Source of the DNA: Pseudomonas asiatica
GTDB taxonomy: Bacteria > Pseudomonadota > Gammaproteobacteria > Pseudomonadales > Pseudomonadaceae
Direction: 5' to 3'
Assembly: GCF_009932335.1 (NCBI RefSeq)
Contig: NZ_BLJF01000001.1
Span: 2,418,001-2,482,000 of the forward strand
Length of the DNA: 64,000 nucleotides
Positions 20,621-30,372 of the stretch are shown in pieces. Position 1 is the first letter of the stretch. Each line of letters begins with the position of its first letter. A program made the translations under genes and the position numbers. Below the pieces are notes generated by a model, which was given only the letters and a program-made list of their open reading frames with translations, was not told where the DNA came from and did no database searches.

Positions 20621-20636
20621 GCGGAGCGCGCCCACC

Positions 20637-22028
20637 ATGCCCCGCCCGATTCGCTTCAACGCCTTCAGCATGAATGCCGCCAGCCACCAGTCCCCCGGCC
20701 TGTGGCGCCACCCGCGCAACACCAGCGTGGCCTTCAATTGCCTGGGCTACTGGACCGACCTGGCCCGCCTGCTCGAACGCGGCTTGTTCGATGCCCTGTT
20801 CATCGCCGATGTGCTGGGCATCTACGACGTCTACCAGGGCGGCCCCGAAGCCGCCCTGCGCGGTGGCGTGCAGGTGCCGGTCAACGACCCGCTGCTGCTG
20901 GTGCCGGCCATGGCCGGGGTTACCGAGCACCTGGGCTTCGGCGTCACCTTCTCGCTCACCTACGAACACCCCTACCCGTTCGCCCGGCGCATGTCGACGC
21001 TCGACCACCTGAGCAATGGCCGGGTCGGCTGGAACATCGTCACCGGCTACCTCGACAGCGCCGCGCGTAACCTGGGCCTGGCGCGCCAGTTGGGCCACGA
21101 CCAGCGCTACGACCTGGCCGAGGAATACCTGCAGGTGCTGTACAAGCTATGGGAGAAAAGCTGGGACGACGATGCGGTGCTGCTGGAGCGTGACAGCGGG
21201 CGCTATATCGAACCCGCCCGGGTGCACCCCATCAACCATGTGGGCGAGCACTTCCAGGTGCCGGGCATGCACCTGTGCCAACCTTCGCCGCAACGCACGC
21301 CGGTGCTGTTCCAGGCCGGTGCTTCGGCACGCGGCCAGCAGTTCGCGGCGCGGCACGCCGAATGCGTGTTCATCAGCGGGCCGACGCCCACGGTACTGCG
21401 CCGCTACGCCGACGGCATCCGCCAGGCCAGCGAGGTGGCCGGGCGTGGCCGGGACGAGGTGCTGATCTACGCCCAGGCGCTGTTGATCGTCGCCCCCACG
21501 CGGGAGGAGGCCGAAGCGCGCTTCGCCGAATACCGCCGTTATGTCGACCTGGACGCCGCCCTGGCACTGCTGTCGGGCTGGACCGGCATCGACTTTGCCG
21601 GCCTCGACCCCGATGCGCCCATCGAATACGTCGAGAACGATGCCGGCCGCGCAGCCCTGGCCGCCTTCACCGCCGCCGACCCGAACCGCCGCTGGACCGT
21701 GCGCGAGGCTGCCGAGTTCGTCGGCCTGGGCGGCCGTGGCCCGGTGCTGGTGGGGGCTGCCAGCGAGGTGGCCGACCAGCTGGAAAGCTGGCTGGACCAG
21801 ACCGGCATCGATGGCTTCAACCTGACCTACGCAGTGCAACCAGACGACCTTGCAAATGTGGTCGAGCTGCTGGTGCCGGAGTTGCAACGCCGTGGCCGCT
21901 ACCCGCTGAGTTATGCCGAAGGCACCTTGCGCCACAAGCTGTTCGGCCAGGGCGACCGCTTGCCGGAAGGGCACGCTGGCCGGCAGGTTCGCATTCAGCC
22001 GGCAAATACCGGGTATTCCAACATTTAA
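20637..22028 (+). CDS. FMNH2-dependent monooxygenase (NtaA/SnaA/DszA type)
   Basis: A 463-residue bacterial luciferase-like enzyme of the NtaA/SnaA/DszA group, which uses FMNH2 supplied by a separate reductase and O2. Landmarks are the amino-terminal RFNAFSMNAASHQSPGLWRH, the FDALFIADVLG strand, SNGRVGWNIVTG, NLGLAR, and VLFQAGASARGQQFAARHAE. It starts 16 bases after the binding-protein gene, so both form an operon, and the pairing suggests sulfur (or carbon) scavenging from an organosulfur compound. The substrate is unknown. Confidence 0.9.
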   Translation: MPRPIRFNAFSMNAASHQSPGLWRHPRNTSVAFNCLGYWTDLARLLERGLFDALFIADVLGIYDVYQGGPEAALRGGVQVPVNDPLLLVPAMAGVTEHLGFGVTFSLTYEHPYPFARRMSTLDHLSNGRVGWNIVTGYLDSAARNLGLARQLGHDQRYDLAEEYLQVLYKLWEKSWDDDAVLLERDSGRYIEPARVHPINHVGEHFQVPGMHLCQPSPQRTPVLFQAGASARGQQFAARHAECVFISGPTPTVLRRYADGIRQASEVAGRGRDEVLIYAQALLIVAPTREEAEARFAEYRRYVDLDAALALLSGWTGIDFAGLDPDAPIEYVENDAGRAALAAFTAADPNRRWTVREAAEFVGLGGRGPVLVGAASEVADQLESWLDQTGIDGFNLTYAVQPDDLANVVELLVPELQRRGRYPLSYAEGTLRHKLFGQGDRLPEGHAGRQVRIQPANTGYSNI

Positions 22029-22077
22029 TTTGTGGATGGCACGCACTCGACCCTATTCTGTCGCCACATCCCCTGCG

Positions 22078-22095
22078 CCGCACCGGCCGGTGCGG
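22078..22095. other. 18-bp perfect palindrome before the aminohydrolase gene
   Basis: CCGCACCGGCCGGTGCGG reads the same on both strands. It lies 40 bases before the next start codon. It may be a protein-binding site, or it may form a hairpin in the mRNA leader. Confidence 0.45.
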
Positions 22096-22134
22096 TTCAC
22101 GGCATGGGGAGAGAACAACAAGTCGAGATCGTCC

Positions 22135-22971
22135 ATGTCGAACCATTCGTACTTCGCCCCCCACGGTGGGCACCCGGCTCAGACCGAGCTGCTGACTGAC
22201 CGTGCCATGTTCACCGAAGCCTATGCCGTCATCCCCAAGGGCGTGATGCGTGACATCGTCACCAGCCACCTGCCGTTCTGGGACAAGATGCGCATGTGGG
22301 TCATCGCCCGCCCGCTGACCGGTTTTGCCGAAACCTTCTCCCAGTACATCGTCGAAGTGGCCCCGGAAGGCGGCAGCGAACGCCCTGAGCTGGACCCGAA
22401 CGCCGAAGCCGTGGTGTTCATCGTCGAAGGCGAACTGGACATCACCGTCGAAGGCAAGCACCACACCCTGGTACCGGGCGGCTACGCCTTCCTGGCCCCG
22501 GGCGCCGAGTGGAGCCTGCGCAACAACAGCAAGTCCAACGTGACCTTCCACTGGCTGCGCAAGCACTACCAGAAGGTCGAAGGCCTGGACGTTCCCGAGT
22601 CGTTCGTCACCCACCGTGACAACGCCACCGTCATCGAGATGCCGGGCACCGAAGGCCGCTGGGTCACCACCCGCTTCGTCGACATGGCCGACATGCGCCA
22701 CGACATGCACGTGAACATCGTCACCTTCCAGCCGGGCGGCGTGATCCCGTTCGCCGAGACCCACGTAATGGAACACGGCCTGTACGTGCTGGAAGGCAAG
22801 GCGGTGTACCGCCTGAACCAGGACTGGGTCGAAGTGGAAGCCGGCGACTTCATGTGGCTGCGCGCCTTCTGCCCGCAAGCCTGCTACGCCGGTGGCCCAG
22901 GCAAGTTCAGCTACCTGCTGTACAAGGACGTGAACCGTCACGTGCACCTGACGCTCAACCCTAAGCGTTGA
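22135..22971 (+). CDS. allE: (S)-ureidoglycine aminohydrolase
   Basis: A 278-residue double-cupin enzyme that releases ammonia from (S)-ureidoglycine to form (S)-ureidoglycolate in purine (allantoin) breakdown. The metal site of the second cupin is visible as ETHVMEHG (glutamate and two histidines) and the glutamine in FCPQACYAGG, matching the known Mn ligands of this family. The first cupin has EAVVFIVEGELDITVEG. The frame is open from 21913, but ATG 22135 gives the expected length. No other allantoin or urate gene is in the window. Confidence 0.88.
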   Translation: MSNHSYFAPHGGHPAQTELLTDRAMFTEAYAVIPKGVMRDIVTSHLPFWDKMRMWVIARPLTGFAETFSQYIVEVAPEGGSERPELDPNAEAVVFIVEGELDITVEGKHHTLVPGGYAFLAPGAEWSLRNNSKSNVTFHWLRKHYQKVEGLDVPESFVTHRDNATVIEMPGTEGRWVTTRFVDMADMRHDMHVNIVTFQPGGVIPFAETHVMEHGLYVLEGKAVYRLNQDWVEVEAGDFMWLRAFCPQACYAGGPGKFSYLLYKDVNRHVHLTLNPKR

Positions 22972-22978
22972 TGCATTG

Positions 22979-23090
22979 GGGGCGCTCTGCGCCCCTTTCG
23001 CGACACAAGGCCGCTCCCACAAAAGTACGGTGTACCCCGAACCCTGTGGGAGCGGCCTTGTGTCGCGAAAGGGCTGCAAGGCAGCCCCAG
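22979..23090. repeat. REP pair (inverted), type TTTCGCGACACAAGGCCGCTC
   Basis: TTTCGCGACACAAGGCCGCTC begins near 22996, and the reverse complement ends near 23071, with GGGGCGC/GCAGCCCC-like outer pairing. It follows the aminohydrolase stop and precedes the START-domain gene. A transcription terminator role is possible. Confidence 0.85.
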
Positions 23091-23131
23091 TAGCCGCATA
23101 CTGAAAATCCTGCCCCCGTGCGGTACCAGCC

Positions 23132-23731
23132 ATGAACCGCTGCCTGCTGCTCACCGCCCTGCTGTTCTGCCCCCCCGCCCCAGCCGCCGATGACTGGAAC
23201 CTGGCCTACGACCGCGAAGGCATTCGCGTTTACCTGAGTGCCGCCCCCGACTCGCCCTACCAGCAATTCCGTGGTGTCAGCACCATGAAAGCCAGCGTTC
23301 GCACGCTCACCGACCTGCAGGAGAACCTGCGGGTGGCCTGCAAGTGGCTGTACGCCTGCGCCGAGATGCGTTTGCTGGATGTGCAGGGCGAAAACACCTG
23401 GGTGTACCTGACCACCAACCTGCCGTGGCCGACGATGCCACGGGACATCGTGCTGAAGGTCACCACCGAACGCCTGGACGACGGCACGCTGCTGCGCCAC
23501 CTGAGCGCCGAACCAGACAGGATCCCCAAGGTAGATGGGCTGATCCGTGTGCAGCAGCTCAACGGCGAGTGGCGGATGAAACCGCTGGGTGAGCGCAGGA
23601 CCGAGGTGACCTACCAACTGCAGGCCGACCCTGCCGGGGATGTGCCGGGGTGGCTGGCCAACCGGTTTGTGGTGGATGCGCCAGTGGTGACGTTGCGGAC
23701 CCTGCGAGCGGTGGCCGAGCGCCAGCCCTAG
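23132..23731 (+). CDS. exported START-domain protein
   Basis: A 199-residue protein with a signal peptide (MNRCLLLTALLFCPPAPAA, cut before DDWN). The mature part matches the START lipid-binding fold: WNLAYDREGIRVYLS, then STMKASVRTLTDL, NTWVYLTTNLPWPTMPRD, and the carboxy-terminal helix VPGWLANRFVVDAPVVTLRTLRAV. Bacterial START proteins are thought to bind lipids or other hydrophobic ligands; the ligand here is unknown. REP pairs flank it on both sides. Confidence 0.85.
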   Translation: MNRCLLLTALLFCPPAPAADDWNLAYDREGIRVYLSAAPDSPYQQFRGVSTMKASVRTLTDLQENLRVACKWLYACAEMRLLDVQGENTWVYLTTNLPWPTMPRDIVLKVTTERLDDGTLLRHLSAEPDRIPKVDGLIRVQQLNGEWRMKPLGERRTEVTYQLQADPAGDVPGWLANRFVVDAPVVTLRTLRAVAERQP

Positions 23732-23757
23732 AGGGTATTGAAAACCTGCACCGGCCT

Positions 23758-23862
23758 CATCGCCGGCAAGCCAGCTCCCACCTCGACCGCATTGGCCTCA
23801 AGCCATACGCAAACCCTGTGGGAGCTGGCTTGCCGGCGATGGGCCGCAAAGCGGCCCCAACC
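23758..23862. repeat. REP pair (inverted), type CATCGCCGGCAAGCCAGCTC, with conserved loop
   Basis: Left arm near 23758-23780 and right arm near 23815-23842 carry the CGCCGGCAAGCCAGCTCCCAC core. The loop contains GACCGCATTGGCCTCAAGCC, nearly the same as the loop of the element at 27408-27494. It lies between the START-domain gene and the convergent LysR gene. Confidence 0.85.
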
Positions 23863-23865
23863 CTG

Positions 23866-24747
23866 TCAGATCCCGCCCCCCGCAAGCAATTGCGTCATCA
23901 CCTCGGCCAGCGCCTTGACCATCACATCCGCCGTCGGCCGGTGGACGATGACGATTTCATAGCTGTCGACCTCAGGTAGCCCCTGCTCCGCACCGAGCAC
24001 CCGATGCTCGCCGGTCGCCGCCCGTGGCGGCAGCAGGCTGATGCCCATGCCATCGGCGACCGCTGCCTGGATGCCGCTGAGGCTGGAACTGGTGAAGCTG
24101 ATGCGCCAACGCCGGCCCATGCCTTCGATGGCGGTAATCATGTCGTCGCGGTACAGGCCGCGGGGCGGGAAAGTCACCAGCGGGATCGGGTCCAGTTCGA
24201 AGGCGGGCGTGCGCGCGCTGTCGATCCATTGCAGGCGCTCGGGCCAGCAGGCCACGCCTTCGCGGCTGTTGCGCCGCTGCTTGAGCAACACCAGGTCGAG
24301 CTCACCGTTGTCGTAGGCCTGGCTGAGGTCGCGGCACAGGCCGCTGGTCACTTCCAGCTTCACCTGCGGGTGCAGCCGGCTGAACGCCGACAGCGCATTG
24401 GTGGTACGCCCGCCCACGAAGTCCTCGGGCACGCCAAGGCGCACGGTCATGCCAACCATCGCCCCGGCCAAGGCTTCGAGCATCTGGTCGTTGAGGGCCA
24501 GCATGTGCCGGGCATAGCCGAGCAGGGTCTGCCCGGCGTCGGTCGGCAGCACGTCGCGATTGCCACGCACCAGCAGACGGTGGCCAACCATATCCTCCAG
24601 GCGGCGCACCTTCTGGCTGATGGTCGATTGGGTGGAGTGCAGGCGCGCAGCAGCCGTGGTGAAGCTGCCGCAATCGGCCACCACGACAATGGCACGCAGC
24701 AGGTCGAGGTCGAACAGGGCCCTATTCGATTTCACGCTGATGGACAT
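23866..24747 (-). CDS. LysR-family transcriptional regulator
   Basis: A 293-residue LysR regulator. The helix-turn-helix reads DCGSFTTAAARLHSTQSTIS (about residues 23-42) followed by QKVRRLEDMVGHRLLVR. The effector-binding half follows, with MTVRLGVPEDFVGG and GMGISLLP. ATG 24747 is chosen over the upstream TTG at 24759. It lies 71 bases downstream of ggt on the same strand, so there is no divergent target gene; it could regulate ggt or a remote locus. Confidence 0.9.
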   Translation of the reverse strand: MSISVKSNRALFDLDLLRAIVVVADCGSFTTAAARLHSTQSTISQKVRRLEDMVGHRLLVRGNRDVLPTDAGQTLLGYARHMLALNDQMLEALAGAMVGMTVRLGVPEDFVGGRTTNALSAFSRLHPQVKLEVTSGLCRDLSQAYDNGELDLVLLKQRRNSREGVACWPERLQWIDSARTPAFELDPIPLVTFPPRGLYRDDMITAIEGMGRRWRISFTSSSLSGIQAAVADGMGISLLPPRAATGEHRVLGAEQGLPEVDSYEIVIVHRPTADVMVKALAEVMTQLLAGGGI

Positions 24748-24818
24748 CTTGGTATTCAACTTTTGAATGGCAAGACTTAGCTTCTATCACGCCACCTGCT
24801 GCACCGCAACGCACACTG

Positions 24819-26609
24819 CTAGTCGCCGACTGCCACGCCTTCGCGCCGAGGGTCGGCACCACCCGACCAACCCTCGCCACTGCGCTGGATGATCTGCATG
24901 CCACTGGTCATGATCATCGGCGTCACCTCATGCCCCCAGGCTGCCAACTGCCGGATCAGTGCCGGGCTGGCCAAACCCGCCTCTACTTCGGTGCCGGCAT
25001 TGCGGCTGCCGAAGTTGGGCAGGCCGGCGGCCTGCTGCGGGTCGAGCTGCCAATCCAGCAGGCCGATCAGCGCCTTGTTCACGTAGCCGATGATCTGCGA
25101 GCCGCCGGGCGAGCCCAGGCTGGCCACCAGCTCGCCGGAAGCTTGCGAGAACACCAGGGTCGGCGCCATGGCCGACAGCGGCCGCTTGCCCGGTTGCACC
25201 CGGTTGGCCACGGGCTTGCCTTGTTCCCGGGGGATGAACGAGAAGTCGGTCAGGTGGTTGTTGAGCAAGAAGCCCTTGACCATCAGGTGCGAGCCGAACG
25301 CTGCTTCCACCGAAGTGGTCATGGCCAGGGCCTGGCCGCGGTCATCCACCGCGCTGAGGTGCGAGGTGGAAATGCGCAGCGGCGAACGGTCAGGCGCCAG
25401 GGCCAGGTCGGCCCCCTGCGGCTGGCCCGGGCGGGCGCGTTTCATGCTGTACTCGCCGACCTGCGCGGCGCGGCTGGCCAGGTATGTGGAGTCGGTCAGG
25501 GCCTTGAGCGGCACCGGCACGTAATCGCTGTCGGCCAGGTACTGGGCGCGGTCGGCATAGGCCAGGCGCTCTGCCTCGGCAACCAGGTGCACGGCCAGCG
25601 GCGGGGCTTCCAGCCCGGCAACCGACGAAGTGCGCAGCGGCCGCATGGCGGCAAGGTCGCGCTGTGGCGAAGCCCGTTGCAGTGCCTCCAAGATGCCCAG
25701 GGTCTGCAGCACCGTCACCCCGCCCGACGATGGCGGCGGCATGCCACAGATGCGCCAGGCCTTGTAAGGGCCACACAGCGGCTCGCGCACTTTGGCTCGG
25801 TACTGCTGCATATCCTGCATCGACAGGTAGCCGGCATTGGCATGGCTGCGCACCTTGGCGACGATGGCTTCGGCGATCTCGCCGCTGTAGAACACCTCGG
25901 GGCCCTGCTCGGCAATCTGCTCGAAGGTTTGCGCAAGCTCGGGGTTGCGCAAGGTAGTCCCCACCGCCAGTGGCTTGCCCTGTTCATCCAGGAAGTAGCG
26001 GGCCATGGCGGGTGAACGGGCAATGAACGGGTCGCCCGCCACCAGGGTGTGAAGGCGTTCGGAAACCGCGAAACCGTTGCGTGCCAGCGCGATGGCAGGG
26101 GCAAACAGGTCGCGCCAGGGCAGCTTGCCGTGCTGCTCATGGGCCAGCTTCAGGGCACGCAGAACTCCTGGTACGCCCACCGAACGCCCGCCGATCTGCG
26201 CCGTCCTGAACGGCATCGGTGAACCATCGGCTTGCAAGAACAAGTTTTCCGTTACCGCTGCCGGGGCTGCCTCGCGGCCATCGAAGGCCTGCACGCGCTG
26301 GCCGTCCCAGTAGAGGATGAACGCCCCGCCGCCAATGCCACTGGATTGCGGTTCGACCAGGGTCAGCACCATCTGCATGGCGATGGCCGCGTCGATGGCG
26401 CTGCCACCGGCACGCAGCATCGCCCGCCCCGCTTCGCTGGCCAGCGGGTTGGCAGCTGCGGCCATGTGCCGGCTGGCATGCACCGGCTGCAGGCCAGTGC
26501 GGTAGCCAGAGGCCAGTTCCGGTGGCGCGGGCAGCACCTGGTCGGCACAGGCCCAGCCACTGGCAGCTACCAGGCACAAGGCGCCCATCAGAGGGGTGGA
26601 GAATTTCAT
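24819..26609 (-). CDS. ggt: gamma-glutamyltranspeptidase
   Basis: A periplasmic Ntn-hydrolase of 596 residues that transfers or hydrolyses the gamma-glutamyl group of glutathione and similar compounds. It has a signal peptide ending near WACADQV and is made as one chain cut before a catalytic threonine, visible in STSHLSAVDDRGQA. Other landmarks are MVLTLVEPQSSGIGGGAFIL and SLGSPGGSQI. ATG 26609 follows AGGAAG by 7 bases, which makes it better than the ATG at 26627. It diverges from the ankyrin gene. Confidence 0.95.
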   Translation of the reverse strand: MKFSTPLMGALCLVAASGWACADQVLPAPPELASGYRTGLQPVHASRHMAAAANPLASEAGRAMLRAGGSAIDAAIAMQMVLTLVEPQSSGIGGGAFILYWDGQRVQAFDGREAAPAAVTENLFLQADGSPMPFRTAQIGGRSVGVPGVLRALKLAHEQHGKLPWRDLFAPAIALARNGFAVSERLHTLVAGDPFIARSPAMARYFLDEQGKPLAVGTTLRNPELAQTFEQIAEQGPEVFYSGEIAEAIVAKVRSHANAGYLSMQDMQQYRAKVREPLCGPYKAWRICGMPPPSSGGVTVLQTLGILEALQRASPQRDLAAMRPLRTSSVAGLEAPPLAVHLVAEAERLAYADRAQYLADSDYVPVPLKALTDSTYLASRAAQVGEYSMKRARPGQPQGADLALAPDRSPLRISTSHLSAVDDRGQALAMTTSVEAAFGSHLMVKGFLLNNHLTDFSFIPREQGKPVANRVQPGKRPLSAMAPTLVFSQASGELVASLGSPGGSQIIGYVNKALIGLLDWQLDPQQAAGLPNFGSRNAGTEVEAGLASPALIRQLAAWGHEVTPMIMTSGMQIIQRSGEGWSGGADPRREGVAVGD

Positions 26610-26726
26610 CGTTGTGCTTCCTGCCATTACCTATTCAGCACGGCACTGTCTTTCATGCGCAAACTTAACTTCAAGCCCTGGCGTGTTTTTTCTAGGATGC
26701 GGGCAGGTCATCGAGGAGCCTGCCCC

Positions 26727-27377
26727 ATGCGTTCACTACTTGCTGCGATGCTGTTCGCCCTGTGCACCAGCTTTGCCGCCCACGCCGAGAGCACTGCCAT
26801 GGACAACCGCCTGCACAACGCTGCCCGTCACGATGATGTGCGCACCCTGCAACAACTGCTGGCACAAGGTGCGCAGCTGGAGAGCCGTGACGAGCAAGGG
26901 CGCACTGCCCTGCTGGTGGCCACCCACGGCAACCACATTGCGGCCGCGAAAGCGCTGATCGAGGCCGGTGCCAATGTGAATGCCAAGGACAACATCGACG
27001 ACAGCCCGTACCTGTATGCCGGGGCTCGTGGCCTGAACGACATCCTGAGGCTGACCTTGAGCCACGGTGCCGACCTCAAGAGCACCAACCGGTATGGAGG
27101 CACTGCGCTGATACCCGCCGCCGAACGCGGGCATGTCGAGACCGTGCAGTTGCTGATCGATGCCGGGGTGGACGTGAACCATCTCAACCGCCTGCACTGG
27201 ACTGCGCTGCTGGAGGCGGTGATCCTCGGTGACGGCGGGCCGCGGCATGTGGAGATCGTGCGCCGGCTACTGGCGGCCGGGGCGGATCGGCAGATTGCCG
27301 ACAAAGATGGGGTGACCGCGCTGGAGCATGCGCGGCAGCGGGGGTATCGGGAGATGGAGGCGTTACTGGCCCGCTAG
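26727..27377 (+). CDS. periplasmic ankyrin-repeat protein
   Basis: A 216-residue protein with a signal peptide (MRSLLAAMLFALCTSFAAHA). After it come about five ankyrin repeats, each with the A/G-x-TALxxA and LLxxGAxxxxxD patterns (for example QGRTALLVATHGNHIAAAKA and YGGTALIPAAERGHVETVQL). It probably binds protein in the periplasm; the partner is unknown. GAGGAG lies 8 bases before the ATG. It diverges from ggt and is followed by an REP pair. Confidence 0.88.
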   Translation: MRSLLAAMLFALCTSFAAHAESTAMDNRLHNAARHDDVRTLQQLLAQGAQLESRDEQGRTALLVATHGNHIAAAKALIEAGANVNAKDNIDDSPYLYAGARGLNDILRLTLSHGADLKSTNRYGGTALIPAAERGHVETVQLLIDAGVDVNHLNRLHWTALLEAVILGDGGPRHVEIVRRLLAAGADRQIADKDGVTALEHARQRGYREMEALLAR

Positions 27378-27407
27378 GCAAGGTTGCATGGCACGGGCTT
27401 CGCCCGT

Positions 27408-27494
27408 GATCGCCGGCAAGCCAGCTCCCACCAGGACCGCATCGACTCCAAGCCATACGCGGTCCCTGTGGGAGCTGGCTTGCCGGCGATGAGG
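27408..27494. repeat. REP pair (inverted), type CATCGCCGGCAAGCCAGCTC, with conserved loop
   Basis: GATCGCCGGCAAGCCAGCTC near 27409 pairs with GAGCTGGCTTGCCGGCGATG near 27471. The loop GACCGCATCGACTCCAAGCC is nearly the same as in the element at 23758-23862, so the two are copies of one complete unit, about 3.6 kb apart. Confidence 0.85.
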
Positions 27495-27516
27495 CCAGGA
27501 CAAGCAGCACAGGACC

Positions 27517-28764
<1,248 letters not shown>

Positions 28765-28876
28765 TTAGGGTTTGCCCTTGCATTTTTACTGGCAAAAACA
28801 GCCATTGAAGTGTGCTATCCCATGCATAACCTGCACTTTTACAAAAAACGTTCGATTAACGGACAGGCCTGCACGC

Positions 28877-29755
28877 ATGAAATCCACCCTCCCCGGTGTC
28901 CCCTTGTTCAAGTTGTACGGCGAAAACCAGGCCTGGCCCGGCACCGACCTGCTGCACTGCGAGTCGATCCCGGCGCGTAGCCGTTTGCATCACTGGGAAA
29001 TCAAACCGCACCAGCACGCCGAGCTGTTCCAGTTGCTGTATGTGCAACGCGGCCGGGCCGAAGTGGAGATCGAGGGGGTGCGCAGCGCCATCAGCGAAGC
29101 GGCAATCCAGGTGGTACCGCCGATGACCGTGCACGGGTTTCGCTTCAGCGCCGATATCCAGGGGCATGTGCTAACCTTTGGCACGGCACTGGTGGCCAAC
29201 CTGGAGCAGCGCCTGGGCGCGCCGCTGGCGGTACTGGCGAAGGCGGCTTGTTACCCGCTGGGCCGGGACCGGGTGCATCTGCGCAGCCTGATCGACACCC
29301 TGCAGCAGGAGTACCAGGGCAACGCCCCGGCGCGGGCGGCCTTGCTCGAAGCACTGGTGACGGCGCTGATGGTGTGGATCAGCCGCCGCCAGCAGCTGGT
29401 GCAGGCACCGCGCAACCGCGATGAACGTGACCGCCACTTGCTGGGGCAGTACCTGCGCCTGGTCGAGGCGCATTACCGTGAGCACCTGTCGGTGGAGGAT
29501 TTTGCCGCGCGGTTGAATATTCCGAGTCTGCAGTTGAACCAGCTGTGCCGGGCACTGAGTGGGCAGACCGCGCTGCAGGTGGTGCACCAGCGGTTGCTGC
29601 TGGAGGCTCGGCGCAACCTGATCTATACGCGGATGAGCATCGGGCAGTTGTCGGATAGCCTGGGGTTTACCGACCCGACGTATTTTGCCCGGTGGTTCAA
29701 GCGGTTGACTGGGCAGACGCCGAATGGGTATCGCAGGTCGGGGTTGTCTGAGTAA
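28877..29755 (+). CDS. pobR: AraC-family activator of pobA
   Basis: A 292-residue regulator with an amino-terminal cupin-like domain (HWEIKPHQHAELFQLLYVQR) and a carboxy-terminal AraC/XylS DNA-binding domain (LSVEDFAARLNIPSLQLNQL, then IGQLSDSLGFTDPTYFARWFKRLTGQTP). Diverging from pobA over a 172-base gap makes it the presumptive 4-hydroxybenzoate-responsive activator. The frame is open to 28772, but ATG 28877 gives the conserved KSTLPGVPLF start. Some strains name this gene pobC. Confidence 0.88.
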   Translation: MKSTLPGVPLFKLYGENQAWPGTDLLHCESIPARSRLHHWEIKPHQHAELFQLLYVQRGRAEVEIEGVRSAISEAAIQVVPPMTVHGFRFSADIQGHVLTFGTALVANLEQRLGAPLAVLAKAACYPLGRDRVHLRSLIDTLQQEYQGNAPARAALLEALVTALMVWISRRQQLVQAPRNRDERDRHLLGQYLRLVEAHYREHLSVEDFAARLNIPSLQLNQLCRALSGQTALQVVHQRLLLEARRNLIYTRMSIGQLSDSLGFTDPTYFARWFKRLTGQTPNGYRRSGLSE

Positions 29756-29765
29756 ATTTTTCGCC

Positions 29766-29874
29766 TGTGCAGGCCTCTTCGCGGGCTTGCCCGCTCCCAC
29801 AGGTATTGCATTGACCTAGAGGGCACCGCTGTCCCTGTGGGAGCGGGCAAGCCCGCGAAGAGGCCGGTACAGGC
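29766..29874. repeat. REP pair (inverted), type GCGGGC-N-GCCCGCTCCCACAGG, long arms
   Basis: Left arm CAGGCCTCTTCGCGGGCTTG and right arm CAAGCCCGCGAAGAGGCC pair almost perfectly, and the following GCTCCCACAGG/CCTGTGGGAGC also match. It lies after pobR and before the LiuR-type operator. Confidence 0.87.
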
Positions 29875-29896
29875 AACACACATTCCGCGCCCCTGC

Positions 29897-29912
29897 TTGA
29901 CGTATACGTCAA
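29897..29912. promoter_or_regulatory. 16-bp palindrome, probable LiuR-type operator
   Basis: TTGACGTATACGTCAA is a perfect palindrome 42 bases before the MerR-family start. It fits the ACGT-rich palindromes known for LiuR-type MerR regulators of branched-chain amino acid breakdown. It probably controls the regulator and mvaB together. Confidence 0.6.
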
Positions 29913-29954
29913 CCTGCCCTCAGGATACCCGCATACCCCACGCCGAGCCCCAGC

Positions 29955-30353
29955 ATGAGCACCCAGACCTACAGCATTTCCGACCTGTCCCGCGAACTGG
30001 ACATCACCACCCGCGCCATCCGCTTCTATGAGGAACAGGGCCTGCTGAGCCCCGAGCGCCGTGGCCTGGAGCGTATCTATTCGGCGCGTGACAAAGTCAG
30101 TTTGAAACTCATCCTGCGCGGCAAGCGCATCGGCTTTTCGCTGGCCGAATGCCGCGAGCTGATCGAACTGTACGACCCCTCCAGCGGCAACCTAAAGCAG
30201 CTCAACAGCATGCTGGCGAAAATCGCCGAGCGCCGCGCCCAGCTGGAACAGCAGATGCTCGACATCCACCAGATGCAGCTGGAGCTGGACACCGCCCAGG
30301 AGCGCTGCGAACAAGCCCTGGCCGCCACCCTGAACAACAAAGACAACCGCTGA
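29955..30353 (+). CDS. liuR: MerR-family regulator (LiuR type)
   Basis: A 132-residue MerR regulator: helix-turn-helix YSISDLSRELDITTRAIRFY, then EEQGLLSPERRGLERIYSAR, and a coiled-coil dimer helix. It lacks the metal-binding cysteines of MerR proper. It precedes mvaB by 19 bases, the arrangement of LiuR with leucine/isovalerate genes, and the TTGACGTATACGTCAA palindrome upstream fits such a regulator. The exact effector is inferred only from these neighbours. Confidence 0.75.
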   Translation: MSTQTYSISDLSRELDITTRAIRFYEEQGLLSPERRGLERIYSARDKVSLKLILRGKRIGFSLAECRELIELYDPSSGNLKQLNSMLAKIAERRAQLEQQMLDIHQMQLELDTAQERCEQALAATLNNKDNR

Positions 30354-30372
30354 ACGCCACAGGAAACCCGCC

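Noticed and set aside
22031..22060. Sigma-54-like TGGCACG before the aminohydrolase gene
   Set aside because: The -12 element is wrong: the bases ten positions on are GA, not GC.
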